Positions 53,349 through 62,891 of a stretch of DNA of 64,000 nucleotides are shown one piece after another. The stretch comes from an uncultured Nioella sp. (lineage in GTDB: Bacteria > Pseudomonadota > Alphaproteobacteria > Rhodobacterales > Rhodobacteraceae), in the NCBI GenBank assembly GCA_947495575.1, contig CANLZL010000001.1, positions 310,001 to 374,000 of the forward strand, in the 5' to 3' direction. A program made the position numbers and the translations under genes. The first letter of the stretch is position 1; each line of letters starts with the position of its first letter. The notes beneath the pieces were generated by a model. That model saw nothing but the letters and a program-made list of their open reading frames with translations. It searched no databases and had not been told where the DNA came from.

Positions 53349-54419
53349 ATGACAACCGTTGACCCCGATTTCGACGCCGCCCGCGAAGAACGGCGCGAAC
53401 GAATTTTCACCCGCATCAACAAAGCTGATAGCTGGTTTAAGGTTTTTGGCCTCGCTTGGCTGACCCCGATCCTGCGTGCCGCAGCGGGCGACAACCCCCG
53501 TGCGCAGATGGGCGAAATCTGGCGCCTCTTGGGGGTGCCGCTGGCCGCGATTGCGGTGTTCCTTATGCTTTGGGGGACGTTGGCCCCGCAGGTCCAGACT
53601 TCGCTGGGCGCGATCCCCGGACCTGTTCAGGTCTGGGAGCAGGTGGGCAATCTGCATGCTGATCATGAACGCCAGATGGATCGTGCGGCCTCGTTCTATG
53701 AGCGCCAGGACGCGCGCAATGCCGAGCTGATCGCCAACGGCGAAGAGCCACGAAATCGCGTCTTTACTGGTGCACCTACGTTTTACCAGCAGATCTGGAC
53801 CTCGATTAAAACGGTGTTTTTCGGGTTCTTGCTGGCCACCGTTGTGGCCGTGCCCCTGGGCATTGCGGCTGGACTATCCGTGACCGCCAATTCGGCGCTG
53901 AACCCAATCATTCAAATCTTTAAGCCGGTATCGCCGCTGGCGTGGCTGCCCATCGTCTCGATCGTGGTTTCGGCCGTTTATACTAATGATGACGGCTGGT
54001 TCGAGAAGAGCTTCCTCGTCTCGGCCATCACCGTGACGCTATGTTCGCTTTGGCCGACGCTGATCAACACCGCTTTGGGTGTGGCCAGCATCGACAAAGA
54101 TCTCGTGAACGTCTCCAAGGTTTTGAAGATGGGCACATGGACCAAGATCACTAAGCTGGTTCTGCCCTCGGCCCTGCCGTTGATCTTTACCGGTTTGCGC
54201 CTGTCGCTTGGTGTGGGCTGGATGGTTCTCATCGCGGCTGAAATGCTGGCGCAGAACCCTGGGTTGGGCAAATTCGTCTGGGATGAGTTTCAGAACGGGT
54301 CCAGTCAATCGCTGGCCAAGATCATGGTGGCGGTCTTTACCATCGGCATCATCGGCTTCCTTCTGGACCGCCTGATGTATGCGATCCAGTCGATGTTCAC
54401 TTTCTCGAATAACCGGTGA
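53349..54419 (+). CDS. nrtB: Nitrate ABC transporter permease
   Basis: This is a 356-residue permease of the NrtB/SsuC type: FKPVSPLAWLPIVSIVVSAVY, DLVNVSKVLKMGTWTKITKLVLP (in parts), and GWMVLIAAEMLAQNPGLG. It has an extra cytoplasmic N-terminus and a long loop after the first membrane segment. It starts 6 bp before the fused ATPase. Confidence 0.92.
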   Translation: MTTVDPDFDAAREERRERIFTRINKADSWFKVFGLAWLTPILRAAAGDNPRAQMGEIWRLLGVPLAAIAVFLMLWGTLAPQVQTSLGAIPGPVQVWEQVGNLHADHERQMDRAASFYERQDARNAELIANGEEPRNRVFTGAPTFYQQIWTSIKTVFFGFLLATVVAVPLGIAAGLSVTANSALNPIIQIFKPVSPLAWLPIVSIVVSAVYTNDDGWFEKSFLVSAITVTLCSLWPTLINTALGVASIDKDLVNVSKVLKMGTWTKITKLVLPSALPLIFTGLRLSLGVGWMVLIAAEMLAQNPGLGKFVWDEFQNGSSQSLAKIMVAVFTIGIIGFLLDRLMYAIQSMFTFSNNR

Positions 54420-54425
54420 TCTGAG

Positions 54426-56105
54426 ATGGCTGTTTTAGAGTTCAAAAACGTCTCGAAAAGCTTCGGCGATGGGGCAGAGCGCAGCGATGTGCTGAAGGAT
54501 ATCAACCTGGCCGTTCAGGAGGGGGAGTTCCTTGTCCTCCTGGGCTTCTCGGGCACAGGCAAGACGACGCTGATCAACCTGATGGCCGGGCTGGAATTTC
54601 CGACCAGGGGCGACGTGACCTTCAAGGGTGAACCGATCACCGGGCCAGGTCCGGATCGGGGGGTGATTTTTCAGAATTACTCCTTGATGCCCTGGCTGAC
54701 CGTGAACGGGAATGTGAGCCTTGCGGTTGATACGATGTTCCCTGATCTAAGCAAGGCAGAGCGGGCCGCGAAGGTCGAGCATTACGTTAAAATGGTGGGG
54801 CTGGGCCATGCAACGGGGCGGCGCCCTGCAGAGCTGTCTGGCGGGATGCGGCAACGGGTCAACGTGGCCCGTGCACTGGCGATGGATCCCGAGATGCTGC
54901 TGCTGGATGAGCCTTTGTCGGCGCTGGATGCGCTGACGCGGGCCAATCTGGCAGATGAGATCGAGGGGATCTGGGATGCCGATAAAAAAACCTGCGTCCT
55001 GATCACCAATGATGTGGATGAGGCGATTTTGCTGGCCGATCGGATCATCCCGCTGAACCCGGACGGGACTTTGGCGGATGCTTTTGACGTCAAGATCCCA
55101 CGGCCCCGCGACCGGACTGCAATGAACAATGACGCGGAGTTCAAGCGGCTGCGCGCCGAGGTCACGAAATACCTGATGGATGTGGGCATTGAGGCCAAGG
55201 CCGAGGGTACCAAAGTTTTGCCGGATGTGACGCCGATCCATGGCGTACCAGCGGCGGTGGCCGAGGCGCAGAAAGGGATGATCGACGAGCGGTTCCTGGA
55301 TTTCAGCCAGCTGCACAAGATTTATCCGACGCCCAAAGGCCCTTTGACAGTGGTTGAGGATTTCGACCTCAAGATCAATCGCGGTGAATTTGTCTCGCTC
55401 ATCGGGCATTCGGGCTGCGGCAAGTCAACCGTTTTGACGATGGCGGCCGGGCTGAACCCGATCTCGAAAGGTGCGATCAAGCTGGATGGTCGTCATGTCG
55501 AAGGGGCTGATCCCGAACGCGCAGTTGTGTTCCAGTCGCCGTCGCTATTCCCTTGGTTGTCTGCGCGCGAAAACTGCGCGATTGGCGTCGACAAGGTTTA
55601 TCCCAAGGCCAGCCAGGCTGAGCGTCAGGACGTGGTGGAATACTACCTCGAGCGGGTGGGCCTGGCCGATGCGATGGATAAGCGGGCCAGCGACATGTCC
55701 AACGGCATGAAGCAACGCGTTGGCATTGCGCGCGCCTTTGCGCTCAGCCCCAAATTGCTGTTGCTGGATGAACCCTTTGGGATGTTGGACAGCCTGACCC
55801 GTTGGGAGTTGCAGGAAGTATTGATGGAGGTCTGGAGCCGCACCAAAGTGACGGCGATCTGCGTCACGCATGATGTCGATGAGGCGATCCTTTTGGCCGA
55901 CCGCGTGGTGATGATGACCAATGGTCCGCGCGCCACGATTGGCAAGATCACGGATGTGAAGCTGCCGCGCCCACGCACCCGCAAAGCGCTGCTCGAACAT
56001 CCGGATTACTACACCTACAGGCAGGAAGTGCTGGATTTCCTTGAGGAATATGAGCACGGCGCCAAACCCAAAAAACCGGCGCCCAAGCCGATTGCAGCGG
56101 AGTAA
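54426..56105 (+). CDS. Nitrate ABC transporter, fused double ATP-binding protein (NrtC-NrtD type)
   Basis: This is a 559-residue protein with two NrtD-like ATPase domains. Domain 1 (about 1-265) has Walker [10 protein letters not shown], signature LSGGMRQR and [11 protein letters not shown]. Domain 2 (about 295-545) has [17 protein letters not shown] and [11 protein letters not shown]. Cyanobacterial NrtC has a C-terminal NrtA-like domain, which is missing here; instead two ATPases are joined. The first domain ends in [15 protein letters not shown], with Asn in place of the H-loop His seen in domain 2 (VTHDVDEAI), so one ATP site may be inactive. Confidence 0.9.
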   Translation: MAVLEFKNVSKSFGDGAERSDVLKDINLAVQEGEFLVLLGFSGTGKTTLINLMAGLEFPTRGDVTFKGEPITGPGPDRGVIFQNYSLMPWLTVNGNVSLAVDTMFPDLSKAERAAKVEHYVKMVGLGHATGRRPAELSGGMRQRVNVARALAMDPEMLLLDEPLSALDALTRANLADEIEGIWDADKKTCVLITNDVDEAILLADRIIPLNPDGTLADAFDVKIPRPRDRTAMNNDAEFKRLRAEVTKYLMDVGIEAKAEGTKVLPDVTPIHGVPAAVAEAQKGMIDERFLDFSQLHKIYPTPKGPLTVVEDFDLKINRGEFVSLIGHSGCGKSTVLTMAAGLNPISKGAIKLDGRHVEGADPERAVVFQSPSLFPWLSARENCAIGVDKVYPKASQAERQDVVEYYLERVGLADAMDKRASDMSNGMKQRVGIARAFALSPKLLLLDEPFGMLDSLTRWELQEVLMEVWSRTKVTAICVTHDVDEAILLADRVVMMTNGPRATIGKITDVKLPRPRTRKALLEHPDYYTYRQEVLDFLEEYEHGAKPKKPAPKPIAAE

Positions 56106-56110
56106 CACCA

Positions 56111-56536
56111 ATGGATGATGCACAAATTACCGCCATTCAGGACAGCTTCAAAAAAGTGGTGCCCATCGCCGACGTTGCGGCGGGCCTCTTTTATGATCGC
56201 CTTTTTGAGATCGCGCCCGAGGTAAAGCCGATGTTCACCGGTGACATTTCGGAACAGGGCAAGAAACTGATGACCACGCTTGGCGTTGTTGTGAACGGCC
56301 TGCGTGACCTCGATATGGTTGTGCCCGCGGCACAGGCGCTGGCGGTGAAACATGTCGATTATGGCGTGAAGCCTGAGCATTACGCACCCGTCGGTGAGGC
56401 GCTGATCTACACATTGGACAAGGGATTGGGCGAGGCATTTACCCCCGATCTTAGGGCGGCCTGGATTGCGGCCTACACCACATTGTCGGGTGTCATGATC
56501 GAAGCGGCCTATGGCGCGACGGAGGCCGCAGAATGA
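56111..56536 (+). CDS. Single-domain globin in the nitrate operon
   Basis: This is a 141-residue globin with the Vgb/flavohaemoglobin-type pattern: FYDRLFEIAPEVKPMF, then the proximal His H81 (KHVDYGVKPEHY) and a distal region SEQGKKLMTTLG in which Gln probably sits at E7. There is no reductase domain. It starts 5 bp after the ATPase and overlaps nirB by 4 bp. A role in NO handling or in delivering oxidised nitrogen during nitrate use is inferred. Confidence 0.87.
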   Translation: MDDAQITAIQDSFKKVVPIADVAAGLFYDRLFEIAPEVKPMFTGDISEQGKKLMTTLGVVVNGLRDLDMVVPAAQALAVKHVDYGVKPEHYAPVGEALIYTLDKGLGEAFTPDLRAAWIAAYTTLSGVMIEAAYGATEAAE

Positions 56537-58968
56537 AACAGAAACTGGTTGTCATTGGCGCGGGCATGGCCTCGGGCCGGGTTCTTGAACGCCTTTTTGA
56601 AGCAGAGCCAGATGCCTATGAGGTGACGCTTTTCAATGCGGAGCCGCGTGGAAACTATAACCGCATCATGCTGTCGCCGGTGCTTTCGGGTGACAAGACT
56701 TACGAAGAGATCGTGACACATGATGATGACTGGTACGCCGAAAATGGCGTGACCTGCCGGTTTGGTGAGCATGTCGTGGGCATTGATCGGAACCGCAAAG
56801 TCGTGATCGGTGAAAAGGGAGAAGTGGCCTATGACAAGCTGTTGCTTGGTACCGGGTCGGCGCCTTTCATCATTCCGGTTCCCGGCAAGGATCTGCCGGG
56901 TGTGATCACCTATCGCGATCTGGACGATACGGAAAAGATGATCGAAGCAGCCGCCAAGGGCGGAAAGGCTGTGGTGATCGGTGGGGGCCTGTTGGGTCTG
57001 GAAGCCGCCGCCGGCCTGAAAGAGCGCGGCATGGACGTGACCGTTCTGCACCTGATGGGCCATTTGATGGAACGTCAGCTGGATCCAAGTGCGGGCTATC
57101 TGTTGCGCAAAGATTTAGAGGGGCGGGGTATCACTGTGATGACCCAGGCCTCAACCTCGGCCATCCTGGGGGAGGACAAGGTCGAGGCTGTCTTGTTGGA
57201 GGACAAGACGGTGTTAGAGGCCGATCTGGTGGTCATGGCGGTGGGCATTCGCCCCGAAACACGCCTGGCCACCGATGCGGCGCTTGAGGTGGCGCGCGGC
57301 GTGGAAGTGAACGCGCAGATGATCACTTCGGACCCTGATATTCTGGCCGTTGGCGAATGTGTTGAGTTCGACGGACAGCTTTTTGGTCTTGTCGCGCCGC
57401 TTTATGACCAAGCCAATGTTGTCGCCCAAACGCTATTGGCTGAACCCGCGGCCTTTGTACCAAAAGAGCTGTCGACCAAACTGAAGGTCACCGGCTGTGA
57501 TCTGTTCAGCGCTGGCGATTTTGCCGAGGGTGAGGGGCGGGAAGATATCGTGTTCCGCGATCCGGCACGCGGTGTTTACAAGCGCCTGGTTCTTGAAGGC
57601 GATACGCTTGTCGGTGCGGTCATGTACGGCGATACGGCCGATGGCAGCTGGTTCTTTGGCTTGATCAAAGATGGCACCGATATTTCCGAAATGCGCGAGA
57701 CTTTGATTTTTGGCCCCGGATTTCAGGGGGGTGCCCAAGCGGACCCTTTGGCAGCCGTTGCAGCCTTGGCGGATGACGCCGAAATTTGTGGCTGTAACGG
57801 CATTTGTAAAGGGGACATTGTGGCGGCCATTCAGGATGGCGCGACCGATCTGGGGGCTGTTCGGGCCACAACCAAGGCCAGCGGATCTTGCGGGACCTGC
57901 ACCGGGTTGGTCGAACAGGTTCTGGCCGTCACCTTGGGAGATGATTTCGTCATGCCAGCGGCGCAACCGGTTTGCGGTTGTACCGATCTGACCCATGAAG
58001 ATGTGCGGCGCCTGATCAAGGCGCAGGAGCTGAAATCCATGCCCGCCGTCTGGCAGGAATTGGGATGGAAATCCTCGGATGGGTGCCATGTTTGCCGTCC
58101 GGCGCTGAACTATTACCTGCTGGCGGATTGGCCCGTTGAGTACATTGACGATCCGCAAAGCCGGTTCATCAACGAACGCAAGCACGCCAACATTCAGAAG
58201 GATGGCACCTATAGCGTCGTGCCGCGCATGTGGGGAGGCATGACCACGCCGGATGAGCTGCGCGCGATTGCCGATGCCGCCGAGAAATACAATGTACCCA
58301 CGGTGCATGTGACCGGCGGGCAGCGCATCGATTTGTTGGGTGTCAAAGGCGAGGATCTGCCGGATATCTGGGCTGATCTAAACAAGGCGGGCATGGTCTC
58401 GGGCCACGCTTATTCCAAAGGTTTGCGGACGGTAAAAACCTGTGTCGGCAAGGATCATTGCCGCTTTGGTACGCAGGATTCGACTGGTCTGGGCATTCAG
58501 TTGGAAAAGGCGCTTTGGGGGTCCTGGACACCGCATAAGGTGAAGCTGGCGGTCTCGGGCTGTCCGCGCAACTGTGCTGAGGCAACCTGCAAGGATATCG
58601 GTGTGATCTGTGTCGATAGCGGCTATCAGATCAGCGTGGCCGGTGCGGCTGGCATGGATGTGAAAGAGACCGAAAGCCTGACCGATGTCGCCACCGAGAA
58701 AGAGGCGCTAGAAATCGTCATGGCGATGATGCAGATCTATCGCGAGAACGCAAAATACCTCGACCGGATCTACAAATGGGTCGGCAAGGTGGGCTTGGAT
58801 TGGGTCAAGGAACAGGTCGTTGACGATCTGGAAAACCGGGCCGCATTGGTGGAGCGGTTCCTGCTGTCGCAGAGCGTTTATCAAAAAGACCCTTGGGCCG
58901 AGCATGTGGCCGAGCGGGCCGAAACCTATCGCCCAATTGCAAACCTGACCCTGGAGGCTGCGGAATGA
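56533..58968 (+). CDS. nirB: Assimilatory NAD(P)H nitrite reductase, large subunit
   Basis: This is an 811-residue protein with an N-terminal FAD/NAD domain (VVIGAGMASGRVLERLF, VVIGGGLLGLEAAAGL), a BFD-type [2Fe-2S] domain (CGCNGICKGDIV, GSCGTCTGLVE), and a C-terminal sirohaem-[4Fe-4S] region with TCVGKDHCRFG and SGCPRNCAEATCKDIGV. It reduces nitrite to ammonium with NirD. It overlaps nirD by 4 bp. The sirohaem needed is supplied by cysG downstream. Confidence 0.95.
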   Translation: MKQKLVVIGAGMASGRVLERLFEAEPDAYEVTLFNAEPRGNYNRIMLSPVLSGDKTYEEIVTHDDDWYAENGVTCRFGEHVVGIDRNRKVVIGEKGEVAYDKLLLGTGSAPFIIPVPGKDLPGVITYRDLDDTEKMIEAAAKGGKAVVIGGGLLGLEAAAGLKERGMDVTVLHLMGHLMERQLDPSAGYLLRKDLEGRGITVMTQASTSAILGEDKVEAVLLEDKTVLEADLVVMAVGIRPETRLATDAALEVARGVEVNAQMITSDPDILAVGECVEFDGQLFGLVAPLYDQANVVAQTLLAEPAAFVPKELSTKLKVTGCDLFSAGDFAEGEGREDIVFRDPARGVYKRLVLEGDTLVGAVMYGDTADGSWFFGLIKDGTDISEMRETLIFGPGFQGGAQADPLAAVAALADDAEICGCNGICKGDIVAAIQDGATDLGAVRATTKASGSCGTCTGLVEQVLAVTLGDDFVMPAAQPVCGCTDLTHEDVRRLIKAQELKSMPAVWQELGWKSSDGCHVCRPALNYYLLADWPVEYIDDPQSRFINERKHANIQKDGTYSVVPRMWGGMTTPDELRAIADAAEKYNVPTVHVTGGQRIDLLGVKGEDLPDIWADLNKAGMVSGHAYSKGLRTVKTCVGKDHCRFGTQDSTGLGIQLEKALWGSWTPHKVKLAVSGCPRNCAEATCKDIGVICVDSGYQISVAGAAGMDVKETESLTDVATEKEALEIVMAMMQIYRENAKYLDRIYKWVGKVGLDWVKEQVVDDLENRAALVERFLLSQSVYQKDPWAEHVAERAETYRPIANLTLEAAE

Positions 58969-59297
58969 GCTGGATTGATATCGGCGCTTTGGAAGAGATT
59001 GCCCCGCGTGGTGCGCGGGTGGTGAAAACCGCTTTTGGCTGCGTTGCCGTGTTCCGCACGGAAACCGACGAGGTTTTTGCGGTATCAGATCGCTGTCCGC
59101 ATAAGGGCGGGCCGCTGTCAGATGGGATCGTGCATGGCAACAAGGTGACATGCCCGCTGCATAACTGGGTGTTCTCGCTGGAAACCGGCGAGGCGCAGGG
59201 CGCAGATGAGGGGCAGGTGCCAACCTATGCCGCACGGGTTGAGGCCGGGCGCATCCTGCTGGATGCCACTCAATTGCAAGCCAGAGCCGTTGCATGA
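58965..59297 (+). CDS. nirD: Nitrite reductase, small (Rieske-like) subunit
   Basis: This is a 110-residue protein with a full Rieske pair: RCPHKGGPLSDG and CPLHNWVFSLETG (C-x-H and C-x2-H). E. coli NirD lacks these ligands, so a [2Fe-2S] cluster is plausible here. The start is the ATG overlapping the nirB stop. It overlaps nasA by 4 bp. Confidence 0.93.
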   Translation: MSWIDIGALEEIAPRGARVVKTAFGCVAVFRTETDEVFAVSDRCPHKGGPLSDGIVHGNKVTCPLHNWVFSLETGEAQGADEGQVPTYAARVEAGRILLDATQLQARAVA

Positions 59298-61897
59298 GTG
59301 CTGTCTGCACGACATGCCCCTATTGCGGTGTGGGATGCGGGGTGCTGGCGACGCCGGACGGCGTCACTGGCGACCCTGACCATCCGGCGAATTTCGGGCG
59401 GCTTTGCTCGAAAGGGTCTGCTTTGGGTGAAACCATTGATCTGGAGGGCCGTTTGTTGCGGCCAGAGGTGGATGGCGAACCAGCCAGTTGGGACACGGCC
59501 ATTGGCCGTATTGCCAACGCGTTTTCGGACGCTATTGCAGAACACGGACCGGACTCAGTGGCATTCTACGTCTCGGGCCAATTGCTGACCGAGGACTATT
59601 ACGTCGCCAATAAGCTGATGAAGGGCTATATTGGCAGCGCGAATATCGACACGAATTCAAGACTTTGCATGGCCTCGTCTGTGGCAGGGCATCGCCGCGC
59701 ATTTGGCACGGACACTGTGCCCGGAACCTATGAGGATATCGAAGAGGCCGATCTTGTTGTGCTGGTCGGCTCAAACCTCGCCTGGTGTCATCCAGTGCTT
59801 TATCAGCGCCTGATGGCGGCGAAAGAGGCGCGTCCGGGCCTGCGCGTGATCAATATCGACCCGCGGCGGACCGCCACTACCGATGGCGCCGAAATGCATC
59901 TGCAAATCGCCCCGGACGGCGATGCGGCTCTGTTCAACGCTTTGTTGGCAGAAATCGACAGGCGCGGCGCGGTTGATGAAAGCTATGTCGCAGAGCATGT
60001 GACTGGCATCGCGGGCGCAATGGAGGCCGCGTATGCCTCTGACCCGACATCCACCGGACTGTCCGAGGACGAGGTTAACGCCTTCTGCGATGCCTGGATT
60101 GGGGCCGAAAAGGTGGTCACGATCTACAGCCAGGGCGTGAACCAATCGGTTGTTGGCACCGACAAGGTCAACTCCATTTTGAATTGCCATCTGGCAACGG
60201 GCCGCATCGGACGCCCCGGCATGGGCCCCTTCAGCGTCACTGGTCAGCCCAATGCAATGGGTGGGCGCGAAGTGGGCGGTCTGGCCAATATGCTGGCCTG
60301 CCATCTCGATATTGAGAACCCCGATCACCGGCGCGCGGTTCAGGCCGATTGGAACAGCCCCGCCATGGCCTCGGCCCCCGGATTGAAAGCGGTCGACCTG
60401 TTCCGCGCCTGCGAGGCCGGTAAAATCAAAGCGCTGTGGGTCATGTCGACCAATCCGGCGGTTTCGATGCCTGAAGCTGCACGGGTGGCGCGCGCAATCC
60501 AAAATGTGCCCTTTGTCGCGGTAACGGATATTCTGGGCGACACAGATACCGGGCGGTTGGCCCATGTTCAGTTGCCTGCCGCAGCCTGGGGCGAGAAATC
60601 AGGGACCGTGACAAATTCTGAGCGGCGGATATCGCGCCAACGCGCGTTTCTGCCTGTTCCGGGCGAAGCGCGGGCCGATTGGCAGATCATTTGCGATGTT
60701 GCCAAGGCGATGGGGTTTGAAGGGTTCGATTTTGCCTCTGAGGCGGAGGTTTTCCGGGAATATGCGGCGCAAAGCCGGTTGGCGCGGGATATTGGGCGTG
60801 ACTTCGATATTTCCGGCCTCGCAGCCCTGTCAGATAAAGACTACCACGCGTTAGAGCCAGTTCAATGGCCGGTGCCAGAACAAGGCACCTCCGGCGGTCG
60901 GTTCTTTGCCAATGGCGGGTTCTACCACGCCGATGGAAAGGCCCGAATGCTGCCAATATCCGCGCCCGAAGTACCGGGACAAAGCCCGGGCTTCTTTTGC
61001 CTGAATTCCGGACGTATCCGTGATCATTGGCACACGATGACCCGCACAGGGAAAGCGCCGCGCCTGTCACAGCATTTGGCTGAACCCTATCTTGAAGTTC
61101 ACCCCGAAGATGCCGTGGCGCTTGGGCTGCGCGGGGCCGATCTGGCAAGGGTATCTGGTGAGGCTGAGATTGCCCTTTTCCGGGTCATGCTGAGCGATAA
61201 AGTGCGGCGTGGCGAGGTCTTTGCGCCGATGCATTGGACAGTGCGCACCGCGCCTGCGGGCCGCGTGAACCCCGTGATCGGCGGCAGGACCGATCCGTTC
61301 TCTGGCCAGCCGGCCCTGAAAGCGGGCCATGTTCAAATCACAAGATATGTGCCCGAAGCCTATGGCTTTGTCGCGGCGGTGACCGAAGTTGCGGATGGCC
61401 CGGATTATTTGTCGCGCAGCCGGATGAATGCCGGGTGGCAGGCCGAACTGGCATGGACGACTGCCCCTGAGGATTGGGAAGCAGAGCTGCGCCGGCTAAC
61501 CGGGTTGACCGATGGACGGGCAAGCGTCATGGCCGATAGCGGATCAGGCCGGGCACGCGTAGCCTTGTTTGACGGCGAAAGAGTGGCAGCGGTGATGTTC
61601 ATAGCGCGTGAGCCTGTGGCGCTGGCACGGCGCCATGTGGCCGGGTTGGTCGGGCAAGAGGTGAGCGCAGCAGAGGCTCTGGCAGGTTGGCCGGGCGCAG
61701 ATCGCCCCGACCCCGGGGCAACGGTTTGTTCGTGTTTCGAAGTGGGCGTGAACACCCTGAAAACCGCAATCTCGGATGGGTCCAGCTCGGTTGAGGCTCT
61801 AGGGGTCAGCACCTGTGCGGGAACCAATTGCGGCTCTTGCAAGCCGGAGTTGGCCGCGTTGATCGCTGCCCATGCTGCGCCGGTGGCAGCGGAATGA
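59294..61897 (+). CDS. nasA: Assimilatory nitrate reductase, catalytic subunit with C-terminal BFD domain
   Basis: This is an 867-residue molybdenum-bisMGD enzyme with N-terminal [4Fe-4S] ligands (CTTCPYCGVGCGV, then LCSKG), SANIDTNSRLCMASSV, QGVNQSVVGTDKVNSI, and TNPAVSMPEA. After the molybdopterin domains a BFD-type [2Fe-2S] segment is fused: CSCFEVGVNTLKTAISDG then STCAGTNCGSCKPEL. It reduces nitrate to nitrite in the cytoplasm. It overlaps the next gene by 4 bp. Confidence 0.95.
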   Translation: MSAVCTTCPYCGVGCGVLATPDGVTGDPDHPANFGRLCSKGSALGETIDLEGRLLRPEVDGEPASWDTAIGRIANAFSDAIAEHGPDSVAFYVSGQLLTEDYYVANKLMKGYIGSANIDTNSRLCMASSVAGHRRAFGTDTVPGTYEDIEEADLVVLVGSNLAWCHPVLYQRLMAAKEARPGLRVINIDPRRTATTDGAEMHLQIAPDGDAALFNALLAEIDRRGAVDESYVAEHVTGIAGAMEAAYASDPTSTGLSEDEVNAFCDAWIGAEKVVTIYSQGVNQSVVGTDKVNSILNCHLATGRIGRPGMGPFSVTGQPNAMGGREVGGLANMLACHLDIENPDHRRAVQADWNSPAMASAPGLKAVDLFRACEAGKIKALWVMSTNPAVSMPEAARVARAIQNVPFVAVTDILGDTDTGRLAHVQLPAAAWGEKSGTVTNSERRISRQRAFLPVPGEARADWQIICDVAKAMGFEGFDFASEAEVFREYAAQSRLARDIGRDFDISGLAALSDKDYHALEPVQWPVPEQGTSGGRFFANGGFYHADGKARMLPISAPEVPGQSPGFFCLNSGRIRDHWHTMTRTGKAPRLSQHLAEPYLEVHPEDAVALGLRGADLARVSGEAEIALFRVMLSDKVRRGEVFAPMHWTVRTAPAGRVNPVIGGRTDPFSGQPALKAGHVQITRYVPEAYGFVAAVTEVADGPDYLSRSRMNAGWQAELAWTTAPEDWEAELRRLTGLTDGRASVMADSGSGRARVALFDGERVAAVMFIAREPVALARRHVAGLVGQEVSAAEALAGWPGADRPDPGATVCSCFEVGVNTLKTAISDGSSSVEALGVSTCAGTNCGSCKPELAALIAAHAAPVAAE

Positions 61898-62880
61898 GCC
61901 TGGCCCCTTATGTCGCGGCGCTTGGGCGCGGACCGGGGCGATCCCGGTCTTTGACACGCGTCGAGGCGCGCGCGGCGATGGAGGTGATCCTTGCCGGGCA
62001 AGCTGCACCAGAGGCCATAGGCGCGCTTTTGATGCTGCTGAGGTTTCGTGGGGAAACTGCTCCGGAAATTGCAGGATTTGTTGAGGCATTGTCGGGCCAT
62101 AGCGCGGAATGGGCGGGCTTGCCTGTCGCGCTTGACTGGCCCTCTTATGCTGCCGGGCGCAGCCGTGGCGCGCCCTATTTCCTTCTGTCGGCGCTGCTGC
62201 TGGCCCGCGTAGGGCTGCCGGTGATGCTGCATGGCTGGAACGCCCATTTGAGTGGCGCAAATGGGGTGGAAGACACGGCACGCCGGTTGTCTATTCCGAT
62301 TGTGACGGAACCCGGCGCTGCCGCACGGGCTTTGACAGAGGCGGGGATCTTTTATGCGCCGCTGGCCGCGATCTCGCCCGCGCTGTTGGATCTGCTGAAA
62401 CTGCGAGAGGTTCTGGGTTTGCGCAGCTGTATGAACACGGTCGCGCGGATGCTGAACCCCAGTGGGGCCGCGGCCTCGGTTCAGGGCGTGTTTCATCCCT
62501 CTTACCGCGATTTGCAAACGGATGCTTCGGCGCTTTTGGGGCGGGTGGATCTGACCGTCATCAAGGGAGGCGGCGGCGAATTTGAGCGACATCCGGGCAA
62601 ACCCATCGAGTTGTTCGGATTGCGGGACGCGCAGGGTTTGGAGGCCGTGGCCGAGCCGATCTGGACCGGTCCGTCGCGTCGTTTGCATGAACCAGATGCG
62701 CCTTTGCCGGACCCCGTCGCTCTTTGGTCTGGGCAGGCGGCCGATCCGTTTGCCGAAGCGATCGTGACAGGCACAGCCGCGCTGGCGCTTTGGACGGCCA
62801 GAGCCGTGGCAACACGGGCGGAATCCGAAGCGCTGGCCGAAACCCTCTGGTCTGAGCGCCACAAAGATTTAGCCGCCTGA
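61894..62880 (+). CDS. TrpD2/YbiB-like phosphoribosyltransferase-fold protein
   Basis: This is a 328-residue protein of the anthranilate phosphoribosyltransferase fold but with TrpD2 features: EAIGALLMLLRFRGETAPEIAGFVEA and GWNAHLSGANGVEDTA, whereas the TrpD PRPP motif GTGGD is missing. Members bind nucleic acids in YbiB, or have unknown function. It sits between nasA and cysG, its ATG overlapping the nasA stop. A role in nitrate reductase cofactor or operon control is unproven. Confidence 0.75.
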   Translation: MSLAPYVAALGRGPGRSRSLTRVEARAAMEVILAGQAAPEAIGALLMLLRFRGETAPEIAGFVEALSGHSAEWAGLPVALDWPSYAAGRSRGAPYFLLSALLLARVGLPVMLHGWNAHLSGANGVEDTARRLSIPIVTEPGAAARALTEAGIFYAPLAAISPALLDLLKLREVLGLRSCMNTVARMLNPSGAAASVQGVFHPSYRDLQTDASALLGRVDLTVIKGGGGEFERHPGKPIELFGLRDAQGLEAVAEPIWTGPSRRLHEPDAPLPDPVALWSGQAADPFAEAIVTGTAALALWTARAVATRAESEALAETLWSERHKDLAA

Positions 62881-62891
62881 AGGAGCGTGCC

